A stretch of 14,726 nucleotides of DNA from an uncultured Collinsella sp. (GTDB lineage: Bacteria; Actinomycetota; Coriobacteriia; Coriobacteriales; Coriobacteriaceae). The first letter of the stretch is position 1; each line of letters begins with the position of its first letter. The stretch covers positions 1 to 14,726 of the forward strand of contig CAKTWW010000046.1 in the NCBI GenBank assembly GCA_934630855.1, given 5' to 3'. The position numbers and the translations under genes are program-made. Below the pieces are notes generated by a model that made no database searches, was not told the origin of the DNA, and saw nothing but the letters and a program-made list of their open reading frames with translations. Below, piece by piece: positions 6,519 through 14,702 of the stretch.

Positions 6519-6540
6519 GCGGGACAGCCCCTTTGTCACA
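6511..6540. repeat. palindromic repeat, copy 2 (degenerate)
   Basis: The right arm CCCTTTGTCACA is identical to copy 1 at 5241-5273, while the left arm keeps TGTGACA and GGGACAG with an altered centre. It contains the TGA stop of accDA (6536-6538) and the AAAGGGG that is the likely ribosome-binding site of the EIIC gene. A further TGTGACA at 6487-6493 hints at a third, more decayed partial copy next to it. Confidence 0.75.
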
Positions 6541-8260
6541 CAGTGCGGAAGTGACCGATTGAGCGGTACTTTTCGTAGCGGAGGTTGGTGAGCGTCGCAT
6601 CGTCGAATTTGCCGAGTGTATCGAAGGCCGTAAATGCCGAAGACATGACGGCGTCGGCGATTTCCTCATGCGACAGACCCCTATCATCGACAATGCCGTC
6701 GATAATGCCGAGTGCCAGCAGATCGGAAGCCGTGAGCTTAAGCGCCTCGGCGGCCTCATCCGCACGCTCGGTGTCCTTCCACAGGATTGACGCGCATGCC
6801 TCGGGGCTCACGACCGAATAGGCCGAGCTCGAGAGCATCAGAATACGGTCGGCCACGGACAGCGCCAGCGCGCCGCCGGAACCGCCCTCGCCCGTCACCA
6901 CCGAAACGATCGGCGTCTTAAGGCCGCTCATCTCCATAAGGTTCTGGGCAATCGCCTCGCCCTGACCGCGCTCCTCGGCGCCGATGCCGCAAAACGCGCC
7001 CGAGGTATCGACCAGACACAGGACCGGTCGCCCAAACTTCTCGGCCTGTCGCATCAGGCGGCGCGCCTTGCGATAGCCCTCGGGATGCGCCATACCAAAG
7101 TTGCGGCGCATGCGTTCCTTGGTCGTGGTGCCGCGCTCGATGGCGATAACCGTCACAGGACGCCCGTCTTTCCAGCCAATGCCACCCACCACGGCGGCGT
7201 CGTCACCAAAGTAACGGTCGCCATGCAGCTCCACAAATCCGTCCAGACCCAGCGAGATCATCTTGCCCGCCGTGACACGATCCGCCGAGCGGGTCTGCTT
7301 GACGATCTCGAGCGCCGTTTTTGGCGCGGGCGTACGCTTAAACAGATGTCCCAGCTTTTTGCCGCGACGCCCCGTATGCACGATCTCGTGCGGTGCGCCC
7401 AGTCCGGGCGCGCGGCCTTCGTGCAGCGCCAACAGCTCGCCCACCGTAAGCGCGATCTCACCACGCGGAACGACCGCATCGCAAAAGCCGTGCTCCAGCA
7501 AAAACTCGGAGCGTTGGAATCCCTTGGGCAGGCGTTTATGCATGTTCTGCTCGATCACGCGCGGGCCGGCAAACGCCGTCAGGGCATCGGGCTCGGCTAG
7601 GATGATGTCGCCCTCCATGGCAAAGCTCGCAGTCACGCCACCGGTCGTGGGATCGGTGAGCACCGTGATGTACAGGCCGCCCGCCTCGCCATGACGTCTA
7701 ACCGCCGCAGAGATCTTGGCCATCTGCATGAGCGAAGTTACGCCCTCTTGCATGCGGGCGCCGCCCGACACGGTAAAGCCGACAACCGGCAATCCCAACT
7801 CGGCCGCGCGCTCAAAGACGCGACAGATCTTCTCGCCCACCACGGAGCCCATCGAGCCCATCATAAAGTTGGCGTCCATAAAGAAGAGCGCCGTATCGCA
7901 GCCGCAGACCTTGCCCCTGCCGCACACGACGGCATCGCGCTCGCCCGAGCGCTCGGCAGCGCTCTTGAGCTTTTCGGCATAGCCGGGAAACGAGAGGAAA
8001 TCCTCCGACGCCAGCTCGGCATCCCATTCCTCAAACGTGCCCTCATCGACCGTCATGCGCATACGGTCGCGACCGCTCACGCGAAAATGCTTGCCGCAAC
8101 GAGGGCAGACCTCGAGGTTATCGTGCAGGCGCGCCTCGTCAATCACCCGACGGCAATCCGGGCACTTAATGAACACGTGTCGCGCGGGAAACTCGGCGCA
8201 CGACTCGGTTATCGGCCCCTCAAGGACATTGACCGTCTTCGCTTTTCTATTCATCAGCAT
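6536..8260 (-). CDS. accDA: acetyl-CoA carboxylase carboxyltransferase, fused beta-alpha subunits
   Basis: One 574-residue protein carrying both halves of the carboxyltransferase that moves the carboxyl group from biotin on AccB to acetyl-CoA, making malonyl-CoA. Residues 1 to about 290 are AccD: a zinc ribbon with Cys 33, 36, 52 and 55 (CPDC...CPRC), SGGARMQEG at 165-173 and TTGGVTASFA at 205-214. From about 300 the AccA half follows: HGDRYFGDDAAVVGG, MAHPEGYRKARRLM at 390-403 and GEGGSGGALAL at 457-467. Both are usually separate genes. There is no stop or start signal at the junction. The start at 8260 (or 8254) overlaps the accC stop, implying coupled translation. The stop lies inside a palindromic repeat. 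Confidence 0.95.
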   Translation of the reverse strand: MLMNRKAKTVNVLEGPITESCAEFPARHVFIKCPDCRRVIDEARLHDNLEVCPRCGKHFRVSGRDRMRMTVDEGTFEEWDAELASEDFLSFPGYAEKLKSAAERSGERDAVVCGRGKVCGCDTALFFMDANFMMGSMGSVVGEKICRVFERAAELGLPVVGFTVSGGARMQEGVTSLMQMAKISAAVRRHGEAGGLYITVLTDPTTGGVTASFAMEGDIILAEPDALTAFAGPRVIEQNMHKRLPKGFQRSEFLLEHGFCDAVVPRGEIALTVGELLALHEGRAPGLGAPHEIVHTGRRGKKLGHLFKRTPAPKTALEIVKQTRSADRVTAGKMISLGLDGFVELHGDRYFGDDAAVVGGIGWKDGRPVTVIAIERGTTTKERMRRNFGMAHPEGYRKARRLMRQAEKFGRPVLCLVDTSGAFCGIGAEERGQGEAIAQNLMEMSGLKTPIVSVVTGEGGSGGALALSVADRILMLSSSAYSVVSPEACASILWKDTERADEAAEALKLTASDLLALGIIDGIVDDRGLSHEEIADAVMSSAFTAFDTLGKFDDATLTNLRYEKYRSIGHFRTV

Positions 8261-9590
8261 AGAGATGCCCCATCAGATCGGTGTGATACATGCCCGACAA
8301 GAACTCGTCGTTTGCCAGCACGTCGAGCTGAAGCTCGCTGTTTTCGCTCACGCCCTCGATCACGAGCTCGCCTAGGGCCGAGCGCATCTTGCGAATGGCG
8401 CCGTCGCGCGTGGGCGCGCACACGATGAGCTTGCCGAGCATGGAGTCGTAGTACGGCGGAACGGCGGCACCGGTAAACATGGCCGAGTCCCAGCGCACGC
8501 GCGGACCGCCGGGCACGCGCAGCGTGGTAACCGTTCCGCACGACGGAAGAAAGTCCGGCGTCTCGGCATTGATGCGGCACTCCATGGCATGGTTGCGGAC
8601 CGGCACGTCCTCTTGCTCAAAAGGCAGGGGCTGGCCGGCGGCCACACGCAGTTGCCACTTGACCAGATCGGTATCGGTCACAAACTCCGTGACCGGATGC
8701 TCCACCTGCAAGCGCGTGTTCATTTCCATAAAGTAGAAATTGCCGTCGTCCGAGTACAGGAATTCGATGGTGCCGGCGCCCTCGTAGCCAACGGCTCGCG
8801 CCAAGTCGCGCGCGGCCTTATGCATGCGCGCACGAATGTCGTCGTGCCCGTCGAGGCACGGTGCAGGACTCTCCTCGATCAGCTTTTGGTTACGACGCTG
8901 CACCGAGCACTCGCGCTCGCCGAGCGAAAAGACATGGCCCTGTTTATCGGCCATAATCTGCACCTCGACATGGTGCGCCGGCGCTACGAACTTTTCCATA
9001 TAACATTCGCCGTCGCCAAAAACGGCCTCGCCCTCGGCACGTGCCTCGATGAAGGCCTTTGCCGTATCCTCCACGCGCTCGACCTTGCGAATGCCGCGAC
9101 CGCCACCGCCCGCACGGGCCTTGATGAGCACGGGGCAGCCGATGCGCTCGGCCTCGGCCGTCGCCTCCTCGGGGCTTTTGAGCAAATCGCAGCCCGGCAC
9201 GATGGGCACGCCCGCGGCGGCAGCCGTTCGGCGCGCGGCATCCTTGTCGCCCATACTGTCGATGACCTCGGCCGAAGGACCGACAAACGCCAGACCGTAC
9301 TTGTCGCAATCGCGCACAAAGCTCGCCTTTTCGGAGAAAAAGCCGTAACCGGGATGGATTGCCTTTGCCCCCGACTTGACGGCACAGGTGAGTACGGCAT
9401 CATCGTTGAGGTAGCTCTCGGCAAGGCGCGGGCCACCGATGCAGTAGGCCTCGTCGGCGAGCTGCACGTGCAGCGCGTCCGCATCGGCCGTGGAGTAGAC
9501 GGCGACGGTCTTGATGCCCATATCGCGGCACGCGCGGATAACACGGACCGCGACTTCGCCGCGATTGGCGATGAGCACTTTGTCGAACAT
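8247..9590 (-). CDS. accC: acetyl-CoA carboxylase, biotin carboxylase subunit
   Basis: ATP-grasp enzyme that carboxylates the biotin on AccB using bicarbonate. At 447 residues it matches the family. It begins MFDKVLIANRGEVAVRV. Key residues are visible at the expected places: Lys 116, Lys 158, the glycine loop GGGGRG at 161-166, the HHVEVQ segment, and MEMNTRLQVEHP at 288-299 (Glu 289, Asn 291, Arg 293), with Arg 339 in ECRIN. The ATG at 9590 was chosen over an open 37-codon extension because it is the family N-terminus and follows GGAAGG that overlaps the fabZ stop region. It overlaps accDA by 14 bases at the 3' end. Confidence 0.97.
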   Translation of the reverse strand: MFDKVLIANRGEVAVRVIRACRDMGIKTVAVYSTADADALHVQLADEAYCIGGPRLAESYLNDDAVLTCAVKSGAKAIHPGYGFFSEKASFVRDCDKYGLAFVGPSAEVIDSMGDKDAARRTAAAAGVPIVPGCDLLKSPEEATAEAERIGCPVLIKARAGGGGRGIRKVERVEDTAKAFIEARAEGEAVFGDGECYMEKFVAPAHHVEVQIMADKQGHVFSLGERECSVQRRNQKLIEESPAPCLDGHDDIRARMHKAARDLARAVGYEGAGTIEFLYSDDGNFYFMEMNTRLQVEHPVTEFVTDTDLVKWQLRVAAGQPLPFEQEDVPVRNHAMECRINAETPDFLPSCGTVTTLRVPGGPRVRWDSAMFTGAAVPPYYDSMLGKLIVCAPTRDGAIRKMRSALGELVIEGVSENSELQLDVLANDEFLSGMYHTDLMGHLYADE

Positions 9591-9600
9591 GAAGCCTTCC

Positions 9601-10023
9601 TTACTTTTCGTGCACGAGCGCAAAGGACATATCGGCGCGGCAGCACACCTCGCCGTTGACGCTCGCGGTGCCTGTCGCAAAGCGGAACGGTCCACGCGCA
9701 CGTGTGATCGAGCACACCAGGTCCACCGTGTCGCCCGGACGCACCGGACGCTTAAAGCGAACCTTGTCCAGGCTCGTGTAGAACGGCGTCGCGCCGCGTG
9801 CTTCCTCGTCGCCCATCAGCAACACGCAGCAGTTTTGAGCGAGCATCTCGCACTGGATCACGCCGGGCACGACCGGGTTTCCCGGAAAATGCCCCTGCAG
9901 AAAGTACTCATCGCCCGTAATCGTGATCTTACCGTGAGCCTCGTCGCCCACCAGCTCTGCCTCGTCGAGCAAGAGCATGGGCTCGCGATGCGGCAACATT
10001 TCTTTAAGCTCTTCTTTGTTCAT
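9601..10023 (-). CDS. fabZ: 3-hydroxyacyl-ACP dehydratase FabZ
   Basis: Hot-dog-fold dehydratase that removes water from 3-hydroxyacyl-ACP in each elongation cycle. The 140-residue product begins MNKEELKEMLPHREPMLLLD and has the active-site segment GHFPGNPVVPGVIQCEMLAQ (about 44-63), with catalytic His 45 and Glu 59. The ATG at 10023 has AGGTG seven bases upstream; an in-frame GTG at 10032 overlaps nothing useful and is less likely. It sits nine bases after accB and ten before accC, the same accB-fabZ-accC order seen in streptococcal-type fab clusters. No FabA-type isomerase is evident nearby. Confidence 0.96.
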   Translation of the reverse strand: MNKEELKEMLPHREPMLLLDEAELVGDEAHGKITITGDEYFLQGHFPGNPVVPGVIQCEMLAQNCCVLLMGDEEARGATPFYTSLDKVRFKRPVRPGDTVDLVCSITRARGPFRFATGTASVNGEVCCRADMSFALVHEK

Positions 10024-10032
10024 GGATATCAC

Positions 10033-10506
10033 CTATCCGATCCTCATGAGGCAGCTGCCGAACTCCACGAGGTCGCCGTCGGCCACGCAGATCTCAAGCA
10101 CTTCGCCGTCCGCCTCTGCCGCCACCTCGTTGAGGACCTTCATGGCCTCGATGATGCAGAGGGTCTCGCCGGCCTTGACCTTGGAGCCCACGCGCACAAA
10201 CGGCTCGTCGCCCGGCGCCGGGGCAGCGTAGAAGACGCCGACCATAGGAGCCGTGACCTCGGTGCCCTGGGACTCCGGTGCGGCAGCGGGCGCTTGCGCG
10301 GCGGGCCCTGGTGCGGCAGGTGCAGTTGCAGGAACCGCGACCGGGGCAGCCATGGCGCTTGGCATGGGCATGGGCACGGCAACCGGCTGCGCGGCACTCG
10401 CGCGCTCAAGTTCGACCGCGGTGCCATCGGGCTCCTCCACGCGCACGCGCGTGAGGCCGCGGTCTTCCATAACATCGGCTATCTCGGCAAGTCTTTTGGA
10501 ATCCAT
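10033..10506 (-). CDS. accB: acetyl-CoA carboxylase biotin carboxyl carrier protein
   Basis: Carries the biotin that shuttles CO2 between AccC and the carboxyltransferase. The 157-residue product has a short N-terminal domain (1-36), a flexible Ala/Pro-rich linker (about 38-82) and a C-terminal biotinyl domain. The biotin-accepting lysine is Lys 123 in IIEAMKVLNEV. The start follows AGGAG located in the fabF stop region, three bases after fabF. Biotin ligase (BirA) would have to be encoded elsewhere. Confidence 0.97.
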   Translation of the reverse strand: MDSKRLAEIADVMEDRGLTRVRVEEPDGTAVELERASAAQPVAVPMPMPSAMAAPVAVPATAPAAPGPAAQAPAAAPESQGTEVTAPMVGVFYAAPAPGDEPFVRVGSKVKAGETLCIIEAMKVLNEVAAEADGEVLEICVADGDLVEFGSCLMRIG

Positions 10507-10509
10507 GCT

Positions 10510-11760
10510 CTAGCTCCTTGCATATTTGCGCAGCGCGATGGCGGCGTTGTGGCCGCCAAAGCCCAGGTTGGTCGAAAGCGCCCAGGTAAGGTCGGCGCGA
10601 ACCGCGCGATTGGGCGTGTAATCGAGATCGCAGGCGGGATCGGGCGTGCTGTAGTTAATAGTCGGCGGCACCACGCCCTGTTCGAGCGCCACGGCACAGG
10701 CCATGACCTCAATGGCACCCGTGGCACCGATCATGTGCCCGGTCATCGACTTGGTCGACGAGACGTGCGCGGCGCGTGCCGCATCCTCGCCGAGCGCTCG
10801 CTTGATACCCACCGTCTCGGACGAATCGTTGAGCTTGGTCGACGTGCCGTGGGCGTTAATGTAGAGGCCCTCGGACGGCTTGACGTCGCCCTCGGCCACG
10901 GCCTGCGAAATCGCACGGGCAATGCCGGTCGCCTCGGGATCGGGGCTCGTGATGTGGTAGGCATCGTCGGTGTTGCCGTAGCCCACGACCTCGGCGTAAA
11001 TATGGGCGCCGCGAGCCTGTGCATGCTCCATGCCCTCGAGCACGAGCACGCAGGCGCCCTCGCCCATCACAAAGCCGTCGCGGTTCGCATCGAACGGACG
11101 GCACGCCGTCTGCGGATCGGGGTTGGTGGTGAGCGCACGGCAGGACGTAAAGCCTGCAACGGCGTCGGGGATGATAGCCGCCTCGCTGCCGCCCGCAAGG
11201 ATTGCGTCGGCATAGCCGTGCTTGATGGCGCGGAACGCCTCGCCCACCGCATGGGCCGAGGTCGCGCACGCGGTCACGACGGGCAGAGTCGGGCCCTTCG
11301 CCTTGTGGCGGATCGCAATGTTGCCCGAAGCCATATTGGGAATCATCATCGCGATCATGTAAGGCGATGCGCGGCGGGGTCCGCGATCGGCAATCGTATG
11401 GACGTTGTCGACGAGCGTCGTCATGCCGCCCACGCCCGATCCCACGTACACGCCCAGGCGCTCGTGGTCGATCGCGCCTTCGGCATCGAGCCCCGCATCG
11501 TGCATGGCCTCGTCCGAAGCCGCCATCGCAAACTGAACGCAGGGGTCGAGATGTTTGGCGTCACGCTTGCCAAAGTACTCGGTACTGTCAAAACCCTTGA
11601 CCTCGGCCGCCACCTTGACGGCAAACGCGTCGGTATCGAAGTGCGTGATCGGGCCGATGCCACACGTACCGGCGCACATAGCCGCCCAGGTGGCAAGCGC
11701 GGTGTTGCCGAGCGGCGATACGGCGCCGATGCCGGTGATTGCAACTCTCTGTTCCATCAT
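10510..11760 (-). CDS. fabF: 3-oxoacyl-ACP synthase II (KAS II)
   Basis: Condensing enzyme that extends acyl-ACP with malonyl-ACP. The thiolase-fold protein of about 415 residues shows the KAS catalytic triad: Cys 164 in VTACATSAHAVG, His 303 in NAHGTSTKLND and His 341 in KSMTGHMIGATGA, numbered from the second of two adjacent ATGs. Start choice: GAGGAG lies just ahead of ATGATG at 11760/11757, making either plausible; an ATG at 11775 lies upstream of this ribosome-binding site and is less likely. The spacing of the two histidines is that of FabB/FabF rather than FabH. It is the only condensing enzyme in the window. Confidence 0.96.
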   Translation of the reverse strand: MMEQRVAITGIGAVSPLGNTALATWAAMCAGTCGIGPITHFDTDAFAVKVAAEVKGFDSTEYFGKRDAKHLDPCVQFAMAASDEAMHDAGLDAEGAIDHERLGVYVGSGVGGMTTLVDNVHTIADRGPRRASPYMIAMMIPNMASGNIAIRHKAKGPTLPVVTACATSAHAVGEAFRAIKHGYADAILAGGSEAAIIPDAVAGFTSCRALTTNPDPQTACRPFDANRDGFVMGEGACVLVLEGMEHAQARGAHIYAEVVGYGNTDDAYHITSPDPEATGIARAISQAVAEGDVKPSEGLYINAHGTSTKLNDSSETVGIKRALGEDAARAAHVSSTKSMTGHMIGATGAIEVMACAVALEQGVVPPTINYSTPDPACDLDYTPNRAVRADLTWALSTNLGFGGHNAAIALRKYARS

Positions 11761-11801
11761 GGTCTCCTCATCCAAGCCGATGTATGTGCCGGCTCTGATT
11801 T

Positions 11802-12575
11802 CTACATCGCCATTCCGCCGTCGACGCGCACGACCTCGCCCGTAATGTAGGCCGCCGCGGCGCTTGCCAAAAAGCGCACCACGCCGGCAACTTCCTCGGG
11901 ACGCGCCATGCGCTTAAGGGGAATCTGCTCCTCACACGCCGCGCGCACCTTCTCCGAAAGCGCTGCCGTCATATCGGTCTCGACAAACCCGGGGGCGACC
12001 GCGTTAACCCTCACGCCGCGAGGCGCAAGCTCGCGCGCCACCGCCTTGGTCAGACCGATAACGCCTGCCTTGGAGGCGGCGTAGTTGGCTTGTCCAGCAT
12101 TGCCCATCAAGCCCACGACCGAACTCATGTTGATGACGCAACCGCCGCGCTGGCGCATAAAGGTCTTGGTGAGCGCGCGCGTCGTGTTGAACGTACCCTT
12201 CAGATTGACATCGAGCACGCGATCGAACGCATCGTCGCCCATGCGCATAAGCAAGCCATCGCGGGTGATGCCGGCATTGTTGACGAGCGCCCAAATGGAA
12301 CCGAAGTCGCTGAGAACCGCTTCCACGCACGCATTGACGGCATCGGGGTCGGCCACGTCGCATTGATATGCGCGCGCCGTGGCGCCGGCCACTTCGCATG
12401 CTTCGCACGTCTCGTGCGCCGCATCGACGCTGCCGGCATAGACGACGGCGATATCGTAGCCATCCTCCGCCAGACCCACGGCACAAGCGCGACCGATGCC
12501 GCGCGATCCGCCCGTGACCAGCGCCACGCGGCGCGAACCGTCGCGCTCGAGCGCGCCATCGCATACATTGCCCAT
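11802..12575 (-). CDS. fabG: 3-oxoacyl-ACP reductase
   Basis: NADPH-dependent short-chain dehydrogenase that reduces 3-oxoacyl-ACP. Its 257 residues include the cofactor motif TGGSRGIG (21-28), NNAG (99-102) and the catalytic Ser 152, Tyr 165 and Lys 169 (YAASK), plus the FabG-typical NAGQANYAASKAGV stretch. The N-terminus is about ten residues longer than many FabG proteins. The ATG at 12575 follows AAAGGAA. It lies between fabD (29-base gap) and fabF (41-base gap), which supports FabG over other short-chain dehydrogenases. Confidence 0.96.
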   Translation of the reverse strand: MGNVCDGALERDGSRRVALVTGGSRGIGRACAVGLAEDGYDIAVVYAGSVDAAHETCEACEVAGATARAYQCDVADPDAVNACVEAVLSDFGSIWALVNNAGITRDGLLMRMGDDAFDRVLDVNLKGTFNTTRALTKTFMRQRGGCVINMSSVVGLMGNAGQANYAASKAGVIGLTKAVARELAPRGVRVNAVAPGFVETDMTAALSEKVRAACEEQIPLKRMARPEEVAGVVRFLASAAAAYITGEVVRVDGGMAM

Positions 12576-12604
12576 GTCATTCCTTTCGGGTAGAAACCGA
12601 TTCG

Positions 12605-13531
12605 CTACGCAAGCTCATCGGCGATGGCCGCGACCTGCTCGGCCGTCTCGCACGAATACACGCAAACGTCGCTTAGCGTGCGCTTGACCAGGCCCGACAG
12701 CGTTTTGCCAGGGCCGATTTCGATAAATGTGTCGACGCCTTGATCCTGCAGCGCATGCAGTGTGTCGACCCAACGCACGGCATGGCTCACCTGCTGGGCC
12801 AGCACATCGGAAGCCGCCTGCGAGTCTGCCGGATAAGGCGCGGCCGTCATATTCGCCACGACCGGGATCAGCAACGGGGACGGTGCGTGACCGGCCTCGA
12901 TATATGCCGCAAGGCCACAGGTTGCCTCGGCCATATAGGGGCTATGGAATGCACCCGACACCGCGACCTTCATGGCGCGGCCGCCCGTCTCTTTTACCAG
13001 GACGTCGAGCGTCTGCAATGCCTCGGGCGCCCCGGCCACCACTGTCTGCTGGGGACTGTTGTAGTTGACCGGCCAGCAGTCTTCGCCTGCCTGCGCGGCG
13101 AGGCTCTCGACCTGCGCCGCATCGAGCTTAATGACGGCGCGCATGCCGCCGGGGTGACGCTTTGCCGCCGCGGCCATCAATGCCGCGCGCTCGCACACAA
13201 GCTCAAAACCCGCTCGTGTATCGAATGCCCCCGCAAAGGTGAGTGCGGCGACCTCGCCCAGCGAGAATCCTGCACAAGCGGCAGGCACCACGCCGCGCTC
13301 GCGCAGGGCGGCGGCGACGGCCAGGTCGTGCACGAACACGCAAGGCTGCGTGTTCTCGGTCTGTGAGAGTTCCTCCTTCGAGGCGCTCCGGCACTGTTCG
13401 CTGGTCCCCGGACGCACCTCATCGGCGATTGCGAACACCTCGGCAGCCGCAGGCGATGCCTCAATCAGGTCGACGCCCATCGCCGGGTGCTGGGCACCCT
13501 GGCCGGCAAACAAAAACGCTACGCTACCCAT
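12605..13531 (-). CDS. fabD: malonyl-CoA:ACP transacylase
   Basis: Moves the malonyl group from malonyl-CoA to acyl carrier protein. The 308-residue protein has FAGQGAQHPAMG near the start, the nucleophile elbow GFSLGE with Ser 90, Arg 115 in the CERA segment and the catalytic His 196 in GAFHSPYM, all as expected for FabD. Its ATG overlaps the fabK stop by 13 bases, so translation is likely coupled; AAGGG lies just upstream inside fabK. Confidence 0.97.
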   Translation of the reverse strand: MGSVAFLFAGQGAQHPAMGVDLIEASPAAAEVFAIADEVRPGTSEQCRSASKEELSQTENTQPCVFVHDLAVAAALRERGVVPAACAGFSLGEVAALTFAGAFDTRAGFELVCERAALMAAAAKRHPGGMRAVIKLDAAQVESLAAQAGEDCWPVNYNSPQQTVVAGAPEALQTLDVLVKETGGRAMKVAVSGAFHSPYMAEATCGLAAYIEAGHAPSPLLIPVVANMTAAPYPADSQAASDVLAQQVSHAVRWVDTLHALQDQGVDTFIEIGPGKTLSGLVKRTLSDVCVYSCETAEQVAAIADELA

Positions 13532-14463
13532 GCGGACGCACCCTTCAAGACGCGCTCAGCGCCTTCGACCAGGTCGTCAACGATCTCGCGCGCGCTTTGG
13601 CGCTCGTTGACCATGCCGGCAATCTGACCGCACAGATACGAACCTTCTTCGTAATTGCCATCCTTGGCAGCTTTACGAAGTGCGCCCGTGCCCATGGCAC
13701 CGAGCTCCTCGGGGCTTGCGCCCGCCGCCTCGTTCTTGGCATAGGCGTTGGTGAAGGGGCTCTTGAGGGCACGAACCGGATGTCCCGTCGAACGACCAGT
13801 CGCACGCGTCGACGTGTCGCCCGCCTTGAGCACCAGCTCTTTGTACTGCTCGGATACGGTGCATTCGTTTGCAACCAAAAAGCGCGTGCCCACCTGGACG
13901 CCGGCGGCGCCCAGCATAAAGGAGGCTGCCACGCCGCGGCCATCTGCAATGCCGCCCGCTGCCACAACGGGGATATCGACCGCATCGACCACCTGCGGAA
14001 CAAGCGCCATCGTCGAGGTCTCGCCAATATGGCCGCCCGATTCGGTGCCCTCGGCAACCACCGCGGTAGCCCCGCGACGTGCCACGAGACGCGCCAGCGC
14101 CACCGAAGCCACGACGGGGATGACCTTGATGCCCGCGTCGTTCCAAGCCTTCATGTACTTGGTGGGATTGCCGGCACCCGTCACGACAACAGGCACCTGC
14201 TCATCGATTACGACCTGTGCCACCTCGTCGACAAACGGGCTCATGAGCATAACGTTGACGCCAAAGGGCTTGTCCGTCTTAGCGCGCAGCTCGTGAATCT
14301 GATCGCGTAGCCAGTTGGCATCGGCATTCATAGCCGCGATAATCCCTAGGCCGCCCGCCTCGGACACGGCGGATGCCAGCGAGGCATCGGCAATCCAGGC
14401 CATGCCGCCCTGGAATACGGGCTTTTCGATGCCGAGCAGGTCGCAGAGAGGAGTCTTGAGCAT
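13519..14463 (-). CDS. fabK: enoyl-ACP reductase II, FMN-dependent
   Basis: Flavoprotein that completes each elongation cycle by reducing enoyl-ACP; it replaces FabI in streptococci and some clostridia. The 314-residue TIM-barrel protein of the nitronate-monooxygenase/FabK family has PVFQGGMAWIAD (15-26), GGLGIIAAMN, AEGTESGGHIGE (about 137-148) and AAGGIADGRGVA (about 168-179), typical of FMN binding. Position directly between acpP and fabD supports FabK over a nitronate monooxygenase. The start follows GGAGAAG in the last codons of acpP, two bases past its stop. Confidence 0.94.
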   Translation of the reverse strand: MLKTPLCDLLGIEKPVFQGGMAWIADASLASAVSEAGGLGIIAAMNADANWLRDQIHELRAKTDKPFGVNVMLMSPFVDEVAQVVIDEQVPVVVTGAGNPTKYMKAWNDAGIKVIPVVASVALARLVARRGATAVVAEGTESGGHIGETSTMALVPQVVDAVDIPVVAAGGIADGRGVAASFMLGAAGVQVGTRFLVANECTVSEQYKELVLKAGDTSTRATGRSTGHPVRALKSPFTNAYAKNEAAGASPEELGAMGTGALRKAAKDGNYEEGSYLCGQIAGMVNERQSAREIVDDLVEGAERVLKGASAWVA

Positions 14464-14465
14464 TA

Positions 14466-14702
14466 CTACTTCTCCAATGCCGTCTCGACCGTATCGACAA
14501 ACTCGCCGACCGTCTTGGGGTTCTCCTCGGTATCGAGCTGAATGCCAAACTCGTCCTCGACGGCGACGAGGATCTCGACGGTACCCAGGCTGTCGAGGCC
14601 AATCTCCTCGAGCGTGGACTCGGGCTTCATCTCGACATCGTCAAGGCCGGCGGTCTCGCGGATAACGTCGCAAACGCGCTCGAAGGTCTTCTGATCTGCC
14701 AT
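14466..14702 (-). CDS. acpP: acyl carrier protein
   Basis: Small acidic carrier for growing acyl chains. The 78-residue product carries the phosphopantetheine attachment Ser 38 in EIGLDSLGTVEI, flanked by the acidic helices typical of ACP. The ATG at 14702 follows AAAGGAG with good spacing. It is the first gene of the fab cluster visible here; only 24 bases lie upstream in the window, holding the ribosome-binding site, so the operon promoter and any fabH or regulator lie beyond the right edge. Confidence 0.97.
   Translation of the reverse strand: MADQKTFERVCDVIRETAGLDDVEMKPESTLEEIGLDSLGTVEILVAVEDEFGIQLDTEENPKTVGEFVDTVETALEK

Noticed and set aside
9511..11850. A 779-codon open frame on the plus strand
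   Set aside because: It lies opposite accC, fabZ, accB and fabF, which all show clear family motifs. The plus-strand product is Arg/His/Gly-rich with no recognisable domain, as expected for an antisense frame in GC-rich DNA.
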